DNA from: Oligoflexia bacterium
Lineage (GTDB): Bacteria > Bdellovibrionota > Bdellovibrionia > JABDDW01
Reading direction: 5' to 3'
Assembly: GCA_034439615.1 (NCBI GenBank)
Contig: JAWXAT010000034.1
Span: forward strand, 1 to 64,000
Length of the DNA stretch: 64,000 nucleotides
Under the pieces are notes generated by a model that did no database searches, was not told where the DNA came from, and saw only the letters and a list, made by a program, of their open reading frames with translations. Below, piece after piece: positions 17,195-25,977 of the stretch (its first letter is position 1; every line of letters starts with the position of its first letter). A program made the translations under genes and the position numbers.

Positions 17195-17938
17195 ATGAAT
17201 GTGAAAAAAATTTGGTTAGCTTCCTTCTTAATTCTAATAGCTTACCCGACATCAACATTTGGAGCTGAGCAAAAAGTAGAGCCTACCATCGCTGACAAAG
17301 CCACCAAAGATATTAAAAAAACTGCAGATGAAGTTTTAGTAGTTCTTGGTGAAACCCGTGAGCGCCGGTCACAAGCTAATTATTTTGCACTTCTCAACTA
17401 TTCATTCTTGGATTTATTAATTCCAGGAAAATATGGCTTAACGATTGGCCTTCTTCGAGATCTTGATAAAAGCTGGGAGTTTGAATATTTACGCGGCACA
17501 ATGTCGGTTCCTTTTTTAATCACTGATCTTGTTAAAATGACCGATGAAAGATTCTCTATTATTGGAAGATCATATTTTGGCAGTAACAGTTTTAACTTAA
17601 ATTACGGACTCACCTACTTTAATTTTTCATTAAATCTTGGCGATAAATTAATGAGTCGTGTTTCTGGTGGTGCTTATCCCTCTATGGATTTGATCGCTGT
17701 TCAGGCATTAGGTTTTAATGTGGGCATAGGAAACAGATGGACATTTAAACATAACATCACTTTAGGCATTGATTGGATCTCTTGGTCCCAGCCTGTGATT
17801 ATCACAAAACGCCAAGCAGGTTTTTTAGATGCCAGTAGTAATCAAGCAGATAAAGATGCCGTTGAAAATTCGATAAAATACATGGCTTATTTTCCACGAC
17901 TTTTGTTACTTAAATTACAGTTAGGAATTTTGTTTTAA
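17195..17938 (+). CDS. Probable outer-membrane beta-barrel protein
   Basis: A 247-residue exported protein: leader MNVKKIWLASFLILIAYPTSTFGA, then a short helical segment (ADKATKDIKKTADEVLVVLG) and a series of amphipathic strands with aromatic girdles (YFALLNYSFLDLL, FNLNYGLTYFNFSLNLG). It ends in LQLGILF, with a terminal Phe as expected for barrel insertion by the BAM machinery. GAGG lies about 13 nt before the ATG. It is 41 bp after the S1-protein gene on the same strand. No family recognised. Confidence 0.7.
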   Translation: MNVKKIWLASFLILIAYPTSTFGAEQKVEPTIADKATKDIKKTADEVLVVLGETRERRSQANYFALLNYSFLDLLIPGKYGLTIGLLRDLDKSWEFEYLRGTMSVPFLITDLVKMTDERFSIIGRSYFGSNSFNLNYGLTYFNFSLNLGDKLMSRVSGGAYPSMDLIAVQALGFNVGIGNRWTFKHNITLGIDWISWSQPVIITKRQAGFLDASSNQADKDAVENSIKYMAYFPRLLLLKLQLGILF

Positions 17939-17960
17939 AATTGCCAACTCAATTCAAATG

Positions 17961-19232
17961 TTACAAAGTATATAAAGTCTGAATAGCGCTGCGGTCATAA
18001 GGAGTAAGAAACTCGCCGGGCTGCTTCTTTAGATAATCCCAATTGTAGTTCATAATACTATCAGATTCATATTGATGTTGCAGACCAAGAACGTGACCCA
18101 TTTCATGAGCGATTACGAGAGTAATGGCGTCTTCAAAACTCTTTAACTTGTCAGAAATCTCTAGGCGGACGGCGATGGTCAAATTTTCTAATACAGAAAT
18201 TGTAGTAGCATCGATAAGCAAGTGGATATCTCCATCAATCAAACCCTGTTCTGGTCGCCCTACAATATCCATAGCAAACCCTTCGGTTTGCATCATCTTG
18301 TATTTATCAATGATACGAATAGTGTGTGTGTTGAGATCTGAAAAAGGCGGACATTTAGATTTAATCTCAGTTTCTAGCGAAAGCCTGTTAGTTAAAACCG
18401 TCTTCCAGGTATTGATTCCACGCTTGATTCCATGGAGTAGTTCAGGTTGATTCACGCCGCATACTTGCATTGTTAATTTTTGTTTCTGTGGCCAATGAAC
18501 ATCCACTTTTGGGCCCATAATTAAAGTGTAAGGAGAAAGAGCTTCTCTGCGTGAAAACTGTGTGTTGTTATCACGCTTTGTAAACCAGTAACTGAGAAGA
18601 TATTTGGAATCACCCTCTTTAGCATAAAACAAGAGGGAGAAGGCATTTCCTGATTCATGGACTGAGTAATGCTTAATCTCTACAGAGCTTTGAGATTTTA
18701 CTGCATTAGTACTTGCGCTGCTAATTGCCTTAAGTTGAAGGCGACCATCAGATATGTCTGGAGTAAAGTGAAAATTAAGTGCCAATGGTCTCCACATTGA
18801 AGGCTTATCATTTTGTGAGTTATTGGTTTGTAAAACTACTTCACCATTGTGAAGGGTTTTCCAAACATATTTTTCAGCATGATCAACCGGGCTATATTCA
18901 GGGGCCTTCCTGTCTCGAACCAACTGCTCACTTGATTTAGTTTCTTGAGCTGCCATTTCTTCAGCTGATTCAAATTTAGTTTTATCAACAAATATATGAG
19001 CCATAGTGAGATAAAATCCATCAAAATTTTTTATATTTTGGCTAGTGAATGGGGATTGCGTATTGAGTTCAGAATCTGCAATTAACTCGCGAGGATCACC
19101 ATTGATGAAATAAGTGTTGTTAACCACTTTAGGGTGATGGGGAGCAGGATCTGAGTTCTTAGGACTACACGAGGTTACTAATGTTAATGTAAGGCCTGCT
19201 ATGGCCAGATAAAGTTTTGATTTTTTGAGCAT
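17961..19232 (-). CDS. Matrixin-like zinc metalloprotease lipoprotein
   Basis: A 423-residue lipoprotein with leader MLKKSKLYLAIAGLTLTL and lipobox VTSC. The C-terminal domain carries the metzincin zinc motif HEMGHVLGLQHQ (HExxHxxGxxH), then a Met-turn candidate DSIMNYN, as in M10 matrixins. The start at 19232 is preferred because AAGG lies 5 nt upstream and the leader becomes N-terminal; the frame is open further back to an ATG at 19259 inside a small tandem repeat. The N-terminal ~250 residues are a separate, unrecognised domain. Predicted outer-membrane or periplasm-facing protease acting on protein. It stands alone, convergent with the barrel gene at 17195. Confidence 0.85.
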   Translation of the reverse strand: MLKKSKLYLAIAGLTLTLVTSCSPKNSDPAPHHPKVVNNTYFINGDPRELIADSELNTQSPFTSQNIKNFDGFYLTMAHIFVDKTKFESAEEMAAQETKSSEQLVRDRKAPEYSPVDHAEKYVWKTLHNGEVVLQTNNSQNDKPSMWRPLALNFHFTPDISDGRLQLKAISSASTNAVKSQSSVEIKHYSVHESGNAFSLLFYAKEGDSKYLLSYWFTKRDNNTQFSRREALSPYTLIMGPKVDVHWPQKQKLTMQVCGVNQPELLHGIKRGINTWKTVLTNRLSLETEIKSKCPPFSDLNTHTIRIIDKYKMMQTEGFAMDIVGRPEQGLIDGDIHLLIDATTISVLENLTIAVRLEISDKLKSFEDAITLVIAHEMGHVLGLQHQYESDSIMNYNWDYLKKQPGEFLTPYDRSAIQTLYTL

Positions 19233-19245
19233 TGAAACCTTGTTA

Positions 19246-19269
19246 GTGCATAAGTGCATAAGTGCATAT
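19246..19269. repeat. 8-bp tandem repeat, three copies
   Basis: GTGCATAA is repeated twice and followed by GTGCATAT just upstream of the metalloprotease start at 19232. The unit holds an ATG on the minus strand, and 8 is not a multiple of three. Between it and the next gene at 19455 nothing else is seen. Confidence 0.6.
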
Positions 19270-19454
19270 TAAAAGCTGTATACTACTGAACTCTACAAAT
19301 CAGAGGCCAAAAGTTATTTTGCTGTAATGTGATATACAAGCCTGCAAAATGCATAATGCTAAAGTGAGTGAAGAATATTCATGGTAGGTGCCTTTATTTG
19401 TTAGTGGCGTTAGGTTGCACCTGCTCATTCGCAGTAATTGCAAACCGTTTAATC

Positions 19455-20621
19455 TTATCGCAGCTGTTTGACTGGCAACATACGATCAAGAAAATGCTCG
19501 ATCGCGGCTGTTGATATTTGCCCTTCAGGGCCATTCAAGAAAAAATCAAAACCGTGGGGGCCCCATGGCACAACGAGCGCCGCTGCTTTTACGCCGATTA
19601 CTTTAAGCCGTGATGAAAGGCGTTCGGCATGTTTAAACCACACAAGTGTATCGAGTTTGCCGTGAATGAGAAGTGTGGGGCAGGAGTTTATCGATACCTG
19701 CTCAATCATCGACGCGGTTTTGTAGAGATCGGAATTTTGTAAAGGTGGTGAACCCATTAATGCACGAATCAGCCCTCGTGATGCTAAAATATCATCTTCA
19801 TATCCGACTTCGTAACCAAATGTGAGATCAGTTGGAGCATACAGCGAAACAAAACCTTGAGGACGATCAACTCCCTTGAGTGAATATGCGACAGCTCCAG
19901 CGATTTGTCCGCCAGCAGAGCGACCCAAAATTACCCACCGATTTGCATCGATGTTCCAGGCTTGGGAGTGTGACTTAATATAGGCGATAGCTTTTAGTAC
20001 GTCAGACTTTATTTCAGGCCAACGAACTTTCGGTGCAAGGCGATAGTCGATTGAAAAAACTGTGTATCCAAGATTGGCGAGATGAGAATTGAGATCAGGC
20101 AACTGTTCGGAGTTTCCAGAATCCCAACCGCCTCCGTGAATTACCAAAATCCAGGGTGAAGAATCAACGGACTTCAAGGGTAAATAACGATCAATGTTGA
20201 TTGGAATTTCATTTGGAGCATCGATATTATAATTCCCACGCACAAATGGAATTGCTAGCTCACCTCTGCCGAAGAGTGTCGTTTTCAGCGACCATAATGA
20301 ACGCGGATTTGTCGTTGATCCAAAGCTTTGCTCAAGATCTAAGCGCCACTGATCTTGTTGCCTTACCACAGCCATAAGTGGTGCAAGATATGAAACTATC
20401 GCAATGAGTGTTAACCCCGTGAGCATAAGTCTAACTTTAGTATCAATTTTAGAGTTGTATAAAATGAAAAGACCTATGAGTGCTATGAGCGCAAACCAAA
20501 TGCCCATCTGTGTTGTCAAGATCGAAAGTTTCCATGCGAATATATATGGAAGTGTGATCAAGTTAAAAAGCGACAGACCAAACAAACCGATTATTAAAAT
20601 GTAAATAACCCAAATTCTCAT
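19455..20621 (-). CDS. Membrane-anchored esterase/lipase (HSL-type alpha/beta hydrolase)
   Basis: A 388-residue hydrolase. Three or four hydrophobic helices occupy residues ~1-95 (MRIWVIYILIIGLFGLSLF and following). The catalytic domain has the hormone-sensitive-lipase oxyanion motif LVIHGGGWDSG, nucleophile Ser in ILGRSAGGQIAGA, Asp in IHGKLDTLVW and His in WGPHGFDFFL. These enzymes hydrolyse short acyl esters. GGTGG precedes the ATG at 20621. No operon partner is evident. The membrane helices suggest action at the inner membrane with the catalytic face on either side; orientation is not determined. Confidence 0.87.
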   Translation of the reverse strand: MRIWVIYILIIGLFGLSLFNLITLPYIFAWKLSILTTQMGIWFALIALIGLFILYNSKIDTKVRLMLTGLTLIAIVSYLAPLMAVVRQQDQWRLDLEQSFGSTTNPRSLWSLKTTLFGRGELAIPFVRGNYNIDAPNEIPINIDRYLPLKSVDSSPWILVIHGGGWDSGNSEQLPDLNSHLANLGYTVFSIDYRLAPKVRWPEIKSDVLKAIAYIKSHSQAWNIDANRWVILGRSAGGQIAGAVAYSLKGVDRPQGFVSLYAPTDLTFGYEVGYEDDILASRGLIRALMGSPPLQNSDLYKTASMIEQVSINSCPTLLIHGKLDTLVWFKHAERLSSRLKVIGVKAAALVVPWGPHGFDFFLNGPEGQISTAAIEHFLDRMLPVKQLR

Positions 20622-20759
20622 TGCGCCACCAGGTTGCCAGATGTTACTGGTCGATTAAAGAAAAATTACTCGCACTAAACGTTATTATGAGCGTACTGTG
20701 CAATAGCAATAGGCGGCAAAGTTCAAAATGCTCTTATTAACCATTGCTCTACGGGTGAT

Positions 20760-21620
20760 ATGACGATTAATTCTATTAATGACATTCGAGCAAATATTCT
20801 TCTTGTGGACGACCGTCCCGAGAATCTATTTGTATTAGAATCTGTACTTAAAGAAGCACCTGAATACAAATTGTTTATGGCCAATTCGGGAGCAGAGGCC
20901 ATTGAATTAGTTAAAATAACAGATTTCGCGTTAATCTTATTAGACATTCAAATGCCCGATATGGATGGTTACGAAACAGCTTCTAATATCAAACTCCTTG
21001 AACGCGGTCGTGATGTACCTATTGTTATGGTGACAGCCATCTTTAAGGAAGATCCCCATGTCATAAAAGGCTATAATGCCGGAGCAATTGACTATGTTCC
21101 AAAACCATTTAATCCAGATATATTAAAAGCAAAAGTTGGAATTTACGCAAACCTCTATTTAAAATCACGCAGACTTAATATTCAAAATCAATTCTTAATT
21201 GAAACGCAAAAAATTCTAAGTCTAGAAAAAAATGTCAGAACAGTTCTCGACAACTTGCCCATCGGCATCTTGGTCGCTGATAGTAAAGGTAAGATTTATC
21301 AAGTCAATCAAGAGGCAAAAAAGATTTGGTGCGGTTCAAAGTTAGTCGAGATAGATCATTATGATGAATATACTGGCTGGTGGTTTGAAAGTGGATCCCC
21401 CATAAAGTCACATGAATGGGCTTTAGCACGCGCCATTGATATTGGTCAGACTTCACAAAATGAAATCATTAAAATTCAATGCTTTGATGGTTCTAAAAAA
21501 ATAATTTTAAACTCTGCCTGCCCTATTTTAGATAGCCACGGAACCGTCACGGGTGCAGTTGATGTCATGCAAGATGTTACTGGGCAAAAATGGATCCAAG
21601 AAATCAACATTAAATTTTAG
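20760..21620 (+). CDS. Response regulator receiver-PAS protein
   Basis: A 286-residue protein with a CheY-like receiver domain (residues ~8-130; NILLVDDRPENL acidic pocket, phospho-acceptor Asp in LILLDIQMPDMDG, Thr in MVTAIF, Lys in VPKPFNPD), a connecting helix and a PAS domain (~155-280; LDNLPIGILVADSKGKIYQVN to GAVDVMQDVTG). No kinase, GGDEF or DNA-binding output follows; it stops shortly after the PAS. Such N-terminal halves usually precede a histidine kinase, so this may be a shortened sensor or an adaptor. Stops of this gene and of the convergent lipoprotein gene are only 3 bp apart. No strong Shine-Dalgarno. Confidence 0.87.
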   Translation: MTINSINDIRANILLVDDRPENLFVLESVLKEAPEYKLFMANSGAEAIELVKITDFALILLDIQMPDMDGYETASNIKLLERGRDVPIVMVTAIFKEDPHVIKGYNAGAIDYVPKPFNPDILKAKVGIYANLYLKSRRLNIQNQFLIETQKILSLEKNVRTVLDNLPIGILVADSKGKIYQVNQEAKKIWCGSKLVEIDHYDEYTGWWFESGSPIKSHEWALARAIDIGQTSQNEIIKIQCFDGSKKIILNSACPILDSHGTVTGAVDVMQDVTGQKWIQEINIKF

Positions 21621-21623
21621 AAT

Positions 21624-22475
21624 TTAATTTTCTCTTTGCGTACGAGGTCCACCACCACACGCTCTTGCATTAGGTTGCAAATCGCAATTGGGTGGGCCAT
21701 AGCCTGGAGGTGGAGTTGTCCCCCCGGTTCCAGGAGGTGGTGTATTTGGTTTTGGATGAATACAACCATTAATTTCTCCCTCTGGTGCTTCACGGGAGCC
21801 ATCTACCTTGAGACAACGACGTTGACGGGATTTATCTTCCCACCAGTCATCATCATCTGCATAACAATTATATTTCATGTATTTAGAATGACAACAATGA
21901 TGAGTGCATGGCGGCGTGAGTGCGGGCTTACCCAATAAATCAGTTGGGTAACTAAGACATTCCTGAAAACCCGCAGCAGTGCGCTCAAAGTATTGCGTGT
22001 TACCGTGATTAAATCGTTTGCATGACCAATTCCAATTCAAGCACTGACTTTTATTTGCTTCTGAATCAATATTACATGCGCGTTTGATTAATTTTTGCCC
22101 GTTACGCGAACCACCACTTGTGTCTACGCCGTTTGCAATACAACAACAGGGTCTACCCAAAGAATCATTTTGTGCTTCGCAAAGTGCACGACCTTGTTCA
22201 TCATCATAAAAAGAATCTAGCCCCATGTTTGCAATCGGGCGTGGTGCAATACTTTGTCTGTTAACAGAACTTGGCATTCCATTATTGGGTGTATGTGTTG
22301 TCACATTACTAGCAGGATTAGTTGCATTGAGATCAGGGCCATAACCTGCATCACTTTTATCTGTCGCAGTAGATGACGCTTGATTTAGTGTATTTTCTGA
22401 GCCACCACAGTTTTGAAAACTTGATACAAGAAGTAACGTGAATAAAAAAAATGCCGCTAAGTGAATCTTGCCCAT
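21624..22475 (-). CDS. Cysteine-rich lipoprotein
   Basis: A 283-residue lipoprotein: leader MGKIHLAAFFLFTLLLVSS and FQNCGG lipobox. The mature part has a Ser/Thr/Asn-rich spacer and then a Cys-dense domain with about sixteen Cys, including CCC near 112, CTHHCCH and acidic YADDDDWWED. The tail is a Pro/Gly linker (PNTPPPGTGGTTPPPGYG). GGAG precedes the ATG. Cysteines are likely disulfide-bonded in the envelope; His/Cys/Asp clusters could also bind metal. I recognise no family. Confidence 0.78.
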   Translation of the reverse strand: MGKIHLAAFFLFTLLLVSSFQNCGGSENTLNQASSTATDKSDAGYGPDLNATNPASNVTTHTPNNGMPSSVNRQSIAPRPIANMGLDSFYDDEQGRALCEAQNDSLGRPCCCIANGVDTSGGSRNGQKLIKRACNIDSEANKSQCLNWNWSCKRFNHGNTQYFERTAAGFQECLSYPTDLLGKPALTPPCTHHCCHSKYMKYNCYADDDDWWEDKSRQRRCLKVDGSREAPEGEINGCIHPKPNTPPPGTGGTTPPPGYGPPNCDLQPNARACGGGPRTQREN

Positions 22476-22570
22476 AAAAACTCCACACGTTTAAACCCAT
22501 TAGTCTATTCGGTTTTTTGGGGCAAAACTTTAGCCTAGCGGCGTAAAATTAACTCAATAAAATCAAATAC

Positions 22571-23929
22571 TTACTCAAGCGCTTTAATATCATTTTCAGT
22601 TAATCGAGGATGATATGGATTTTCCACTCGTTTTACGACGCGATTAAAGGGTGATCCGCCTGTATAGATATAATCTTTAAAATACTTATTTAAAGAAAAT
22701 CCTACGAAGCTAGACATGCCCGCCTCTAATTGCGGAGTGGTAATTGTTTTTCTTAAACTTGTTTGCAACAACTTATTAAGAAACACATTTAAGCCACCTT
22801 GTTTTTGCATTAAAAAATCCATGAACGACATGAATGCAACACCCGCGCGATATGCTTGACCATCAGTGTATCGACGATAGACTGAGCGCCCACCCATGCC
22901 AGTGCTTCCATAATTAAATGTAGAAACTTGACCAGGGTTTTCATCACTCCAAGTGGTAATGGCTTCGTCAATCCAACCTGAATTACCAGTTGCCGGCATT
23001 ACACCTCGGGCAAAATAACTATGCGTGAGTTCATGGTTCAATGCCCACATTGAAGTAACAGTAGCACCTGAGTACTCCATTCCTCCACCCATAGTAGAAC
23101 TTGCATAAACTGTTACAGATGAATGTCTCCAAGGGCCGTATTTAACCTCAAGGCCTTTGATCGATTTTTCTATAGCAGGAATAAAGCGATTCACAGTGTC
23201 GAGACTCTCACCATAAACACGAACAGGAAGTGAACGTCCGTCCATTGAGGCGATATTAAAATCTTTTAAGTGAAATTGTCCTTTTGGCGCTGTATGAAAA
23301 TACAAAGACGATGAAGTGAAGTATTCAGGAAACTCAATCATCCATTTAGAATCTTTTAACTTAGATAATTGACCGTTTGTGAAAAAATCTTGCTCCCCTT
23401 GAATACCCAAAATATCGATGGTGAAAGTCATTCCCACCTGATCGTATTCAAGATTTGCTGGAAGATATTTTTCTAAATATCCACGATCATCAAGATCCGT
23501 CATGGCAAAAAGATTTCGCACACCATTAGTCGCAAATGTTGGCGCAAGATTTGTTACCACCACCATTTTATGCATACCAGGAGCAAAAGATTGCTTTACT
23601 AGACGCATTTTTGTTTGCGATTGAGGGTCACTAATTAAACCTTGAATCACAGATTTTCCGTCAATTGAAACAGAAACCGGCTCGGCAACCGAATCAAAAA
23701 TCGGCATACCTTCTTCAAAGCTTTGAAAATTTATTGTTGAAGTAGCAACTGCTGTCTTATTTTTGAGATCATAGACAATTTCATACTTAGCATCTTTAAA
23801 ATCTACGTAGATTGCTTTTCCACCATTTATACTAAATGCAGGTGGCGCATTTTCAATTCCATTTGCGAAAGCATTAATAGATAACAAAAATACAAACAAC
23901 AGCCCTGTTGTAAAAAATTTTGTTTTCAT
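22571..23929 (-). CDS. Secreted M1-type (gluzincin) metallopeptidase
   Basis: A 452-residue exported protein with signal peptide MKTKFFTTGLLFVFLLSINAFA. The N-terminal beta-rich half resembles the M1 aminopeptidase N-domain. The catalytic part has GGMEYSG, equivalent to the GxMEN substrate motif, then HELTHSYFARG and a Glu 19 residues after the second His in WIDEAITTW, matching HExxH-18-E of family M1. The protein is shorter than classical M1 enzymes (450 versus 850 residues). GGAGG precedes the ATG. Predicted periplasmic or secreted peptidase; exact specificity unknown. Confidence 0.83.
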   Translation of the reverse strand: MKTKFFTTGLLFVFLLSINAFANGIENAPPAFSINGGKAIYVDFKDAKYEIVYDLKNKTAVATSTINFQSFEEGMPIFDSVAEPVSVSIDGKSVIQGLISDPQSQTKMRLVKQSFAPGMHKMVVVTNLAPTFATNGVRNLFAMTDLDDRGYLEKYLPANLEYDQVGMTFTIDILGIQGEQDFFTNGQLSKLKDSKWMIEFPEYFTSSSLYFHTAPKGQFHLKDFNIASMDGRSLPVRVYGESLDTVNRFIPAIEKSIKGLEVKYGPWRHSSVTVYASSTMGGGMEYSGATVTSMWALNHELTHSYFARGVMPATGNSGWIDEAITTWSDENPGQVSTFNYGSTGMGGRSVYRRYTDGQAYRAGVAFMSFMDFLMQKQGGLNVFLNKLLQTSLRKTITTPQLEAGMSSFVGFSLNKYFKDYIYTGGSPFNRVVKRVENPYHPRLTENDIKALE

Positions 23930-23985
23930 TGAACTTCCTCCCCGTAGAGAATTTTAGGAAGGAGTCAAGTTAAAATCAAGTACTA

Positions 23986-25200
23986 TTAAACCTCTTCAAT
24001 GTAATCGAGATCTTTGCCAAATGACTCTTTCAGCGGCAGTAGTGATAAGTACGCCACAATAAGACACACCACGCCAATCGCCAAAGCGCTGTAAACGATA
24101 CCCAGCGGCGCTTTAAGATACTCAAAACCAAATGTTATGGGCACAACTGCACCACGCACAAAGTTAGGCACTGTCGTTGTTACTGTTGCACGTAAATTAG
24201 TACCAAATTGTTCAGCAGCGTTAGAAACAAAAACAGACCAATACCCGACAGCAAAACCTAATGGGAAGCACATGTAATAAAGATTTTGAGCTGTTTGACT
24301 TCGTGTAAATAAAAATAGCACGATCGATAGACCAGTAAGTGTGATGAAAATAAATAGAACTTTACGTCTACTTTTTAACATTTGACTTAATAATCCACTG
24401 GCAAGATCACCCGCTACAAGCCCAATGTAGCAGAACATAACGGCTCGCCCCGCACTCACTTTTTCAACAATACCAAACTCGCGGCCAAACTCTGGCGAAA
24501 ACGTTACCAATACTCCAATAACAAACCAAATCGGTGCACCAACGAGTATACAGCTCAGATATCTTTTAGCTCTTTCTTTAGAATTTAAAAGGGCAATAAG
24601 ATCACCGCGTTTAATGTCGGTTCTTTTTTTAAGTCCATGAAACATTCCTGATTCACTCACAGCAATGCGTAGTGCAAGGAGTCCTAAACCTAAGGCACCT
24701 CCAACTATGTAGGCCGACTTCCAATCAAGATATTCTCCGACGATTGCGGCAAACACAGCACCAGCAACACCAACTGTGGCAACAATGGTTGTTCCGTACC
24801 CCCGTGTTTCTTTAGGCATCAGCTCACTCACTAACGTAATGCCAGCACCAAGTTCACCAGCTAAACCAACACCTGCAATGAATCTCAAAAATGCATACAT
24901 AGGAATCGTTGTGACAAAGCCATTTGCGATATTGGCAATTGAATACAAAAAGATTGACCCCAAAAGTACAGAAAGCCTGCCCCGTTTATCGCCTAACACG
25001 CCCCAGAAAATCCCGCCCAATAGCATACCAGCCATTTGCATATTAAGTAGATGCACACCAGTAGAGAGAAGTTGATCTTCTGGAACATTCAGAGCCTTAA
25101 GACTTGGAATACGTAAGATACTAAAAATTAAAAGATCATAGACATCAACGAAATATCCTAAAGCGGCAACTATTACGGCCCCTCTTGCATTCTTGTGCAT
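23986..25200 (-). CDS. MFS transporter (metabolite:H+ symporter type)
   Basis: A 404-residue, 12-helix major facilitator protein. The loop-2 motif GVLGDKRGRLSVL (consensus GxLaDrxGRk) and the helix-4/5 region RFIAGVGLAGELGAGITLVSE fit the sugar/organic-acid porter families. AGGGG precedes the ATG. The gene begins 9 bp after rsmJ and is the third of an operon whose first genes are two methyltransferases, which gives no clue to the substrate. Inner-membrane importer or exporter; substrate unknown. Confidence 0.88.
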   Translation of the reverse strand: MHKNARGAVIVAALGYFVDVYDLLIFSILRIPSLKALNVPEDQLLSTGVHLLNMQMAGMLLGGIFWGVLGDKRGRLSVLLGSIFLYSIANIANGFVTTIPMYAFLRFIAGVGLAGELGAGITLVSELMPKETRGYGTTIVATVGVAGAVFAAIVGEYLDWKSAYIVGGALGLGLLALRIAVSESGMFHGLKKRTDIKRGDLIALLNSKERAKRYLSCILVGAPIWFVIGVLVTFSPEFGREFGIVEKVSAGRAVMFCYIGLVAGDLASGLLSQMLKSRRKVLFIFITLTGLSIVLFLFTRSQTAQNLYYMCFPLGFAVGYWSVFVSNAAEQFGTNLRATVTTTVPNFVRGAVVPITFGFEYLKAPLGIVYSALAIGVVCLIVAYLSLLPLKESFGKDLDYIEEV

Positions 25201-25209
25201 GCGATTCCC

Positions 25210-25977
25210 CTAATTTTGAACGTAAACGTCAAAGCGTGTGCTTTCACCTTTAAAGCTGACTGTCACATCTTTTTCAAGCTCAGAAGCTTGGGCTGGGCGT
25301 TTAATTACAACTCTTTTTGCACATGACCTAGCTTTTTGAAGTAGCCTTAAACTTTCAGACTCATCTTCAGGGCTTCCCAAAAGCAATTGCAAAAGTTGCA
25401 TTTCCTTTTTAGGCAAAGCTGATTTTTTCTTATGTGGAAACATGGGGTCTAGATAGATCACATCAACTGGTTGAGGACACTTTGTGAGCCAATCAATTGA
25501 ATCAGCTAAATAGACTACTAAATTTGAATTAATAATTTTTGAAATCTCAAGGTTGTCTTGTGCCCGTTTGATTCCATCAACAAGGAGCGTATAGAGCACC
25601 ACAGATTTTTCAAGTGCGATAACCTTACAACCAAGGCTTGTTAAAATAAATGAATCACGACCCAAACCCGCAGTTGCATCAAGAACAAATTGGTTAGCAC
25701 CACCAATGGCTTTTAAGATTTGCTGTGCCCCCCCACGGGTTCGGCGATAATTAAGTGTAGAATCTGTGAAATCAACAAATACGGGCCCTGAAGCATTAGG
25801 AATGTTTTCAATTAGTTCAATTTTGGTTTTTGAAAAATGAAGAATCAATTCTGGTTTTGAGTCATTGAATTCTAAAACTTTAGAATCTAAAAAGGGCAAT
25901 TCATATTTAAGAGCTAAAGATTTCGCTTCTTTAATTTTTTCAAGATCAGAACAAACAACGCCAACAGATTTATTCAT
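25210..25977 (-). CDS. rsmJ: 16S rRNA (guanine1516-N2)-methyltransferase RsmJ
   Basis: A 255-residue class I SAM methyltransferase of the RsmJ/YhiQ family, which methylates G1516 of 16S rRNA. Diagnostic segments: the YRRTRGG entry before motif I, motif I VLDATAGLGRDSFIL, the acidic ALEKS loop and catalytic-type motif LDPMFPHKKKSALP, unique to this family. A C-terminal KRPAQAS segment also matches. The start overlaps the stop of the upstream methyltransferase by 4 bp (ATGA type), implying coupled translation. Confidence 0.92.
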   Translation of the reverse strand: MNKSVGVVCSDLEKIKEAKSLALKYELPFLDSKVLEFNDSKPELILHFSKTKIELIENIPNASGPVFVDFTDSTLNYRRTRGGAQQILKAIGGANQFVLDATAGLGRDSFILTSLGCKVIALEKSVVLYTLLVDGIKRAQDNLEISKIINSNLVVYLADSIDWLTKCPQPVDVIYLDPMFPHKKKSALPKKEMQLLQLLLGSPEDESESLRLLQKARSCAKRVVIKRPAQASELEKDVTVSFKGESTRFDVYVQN

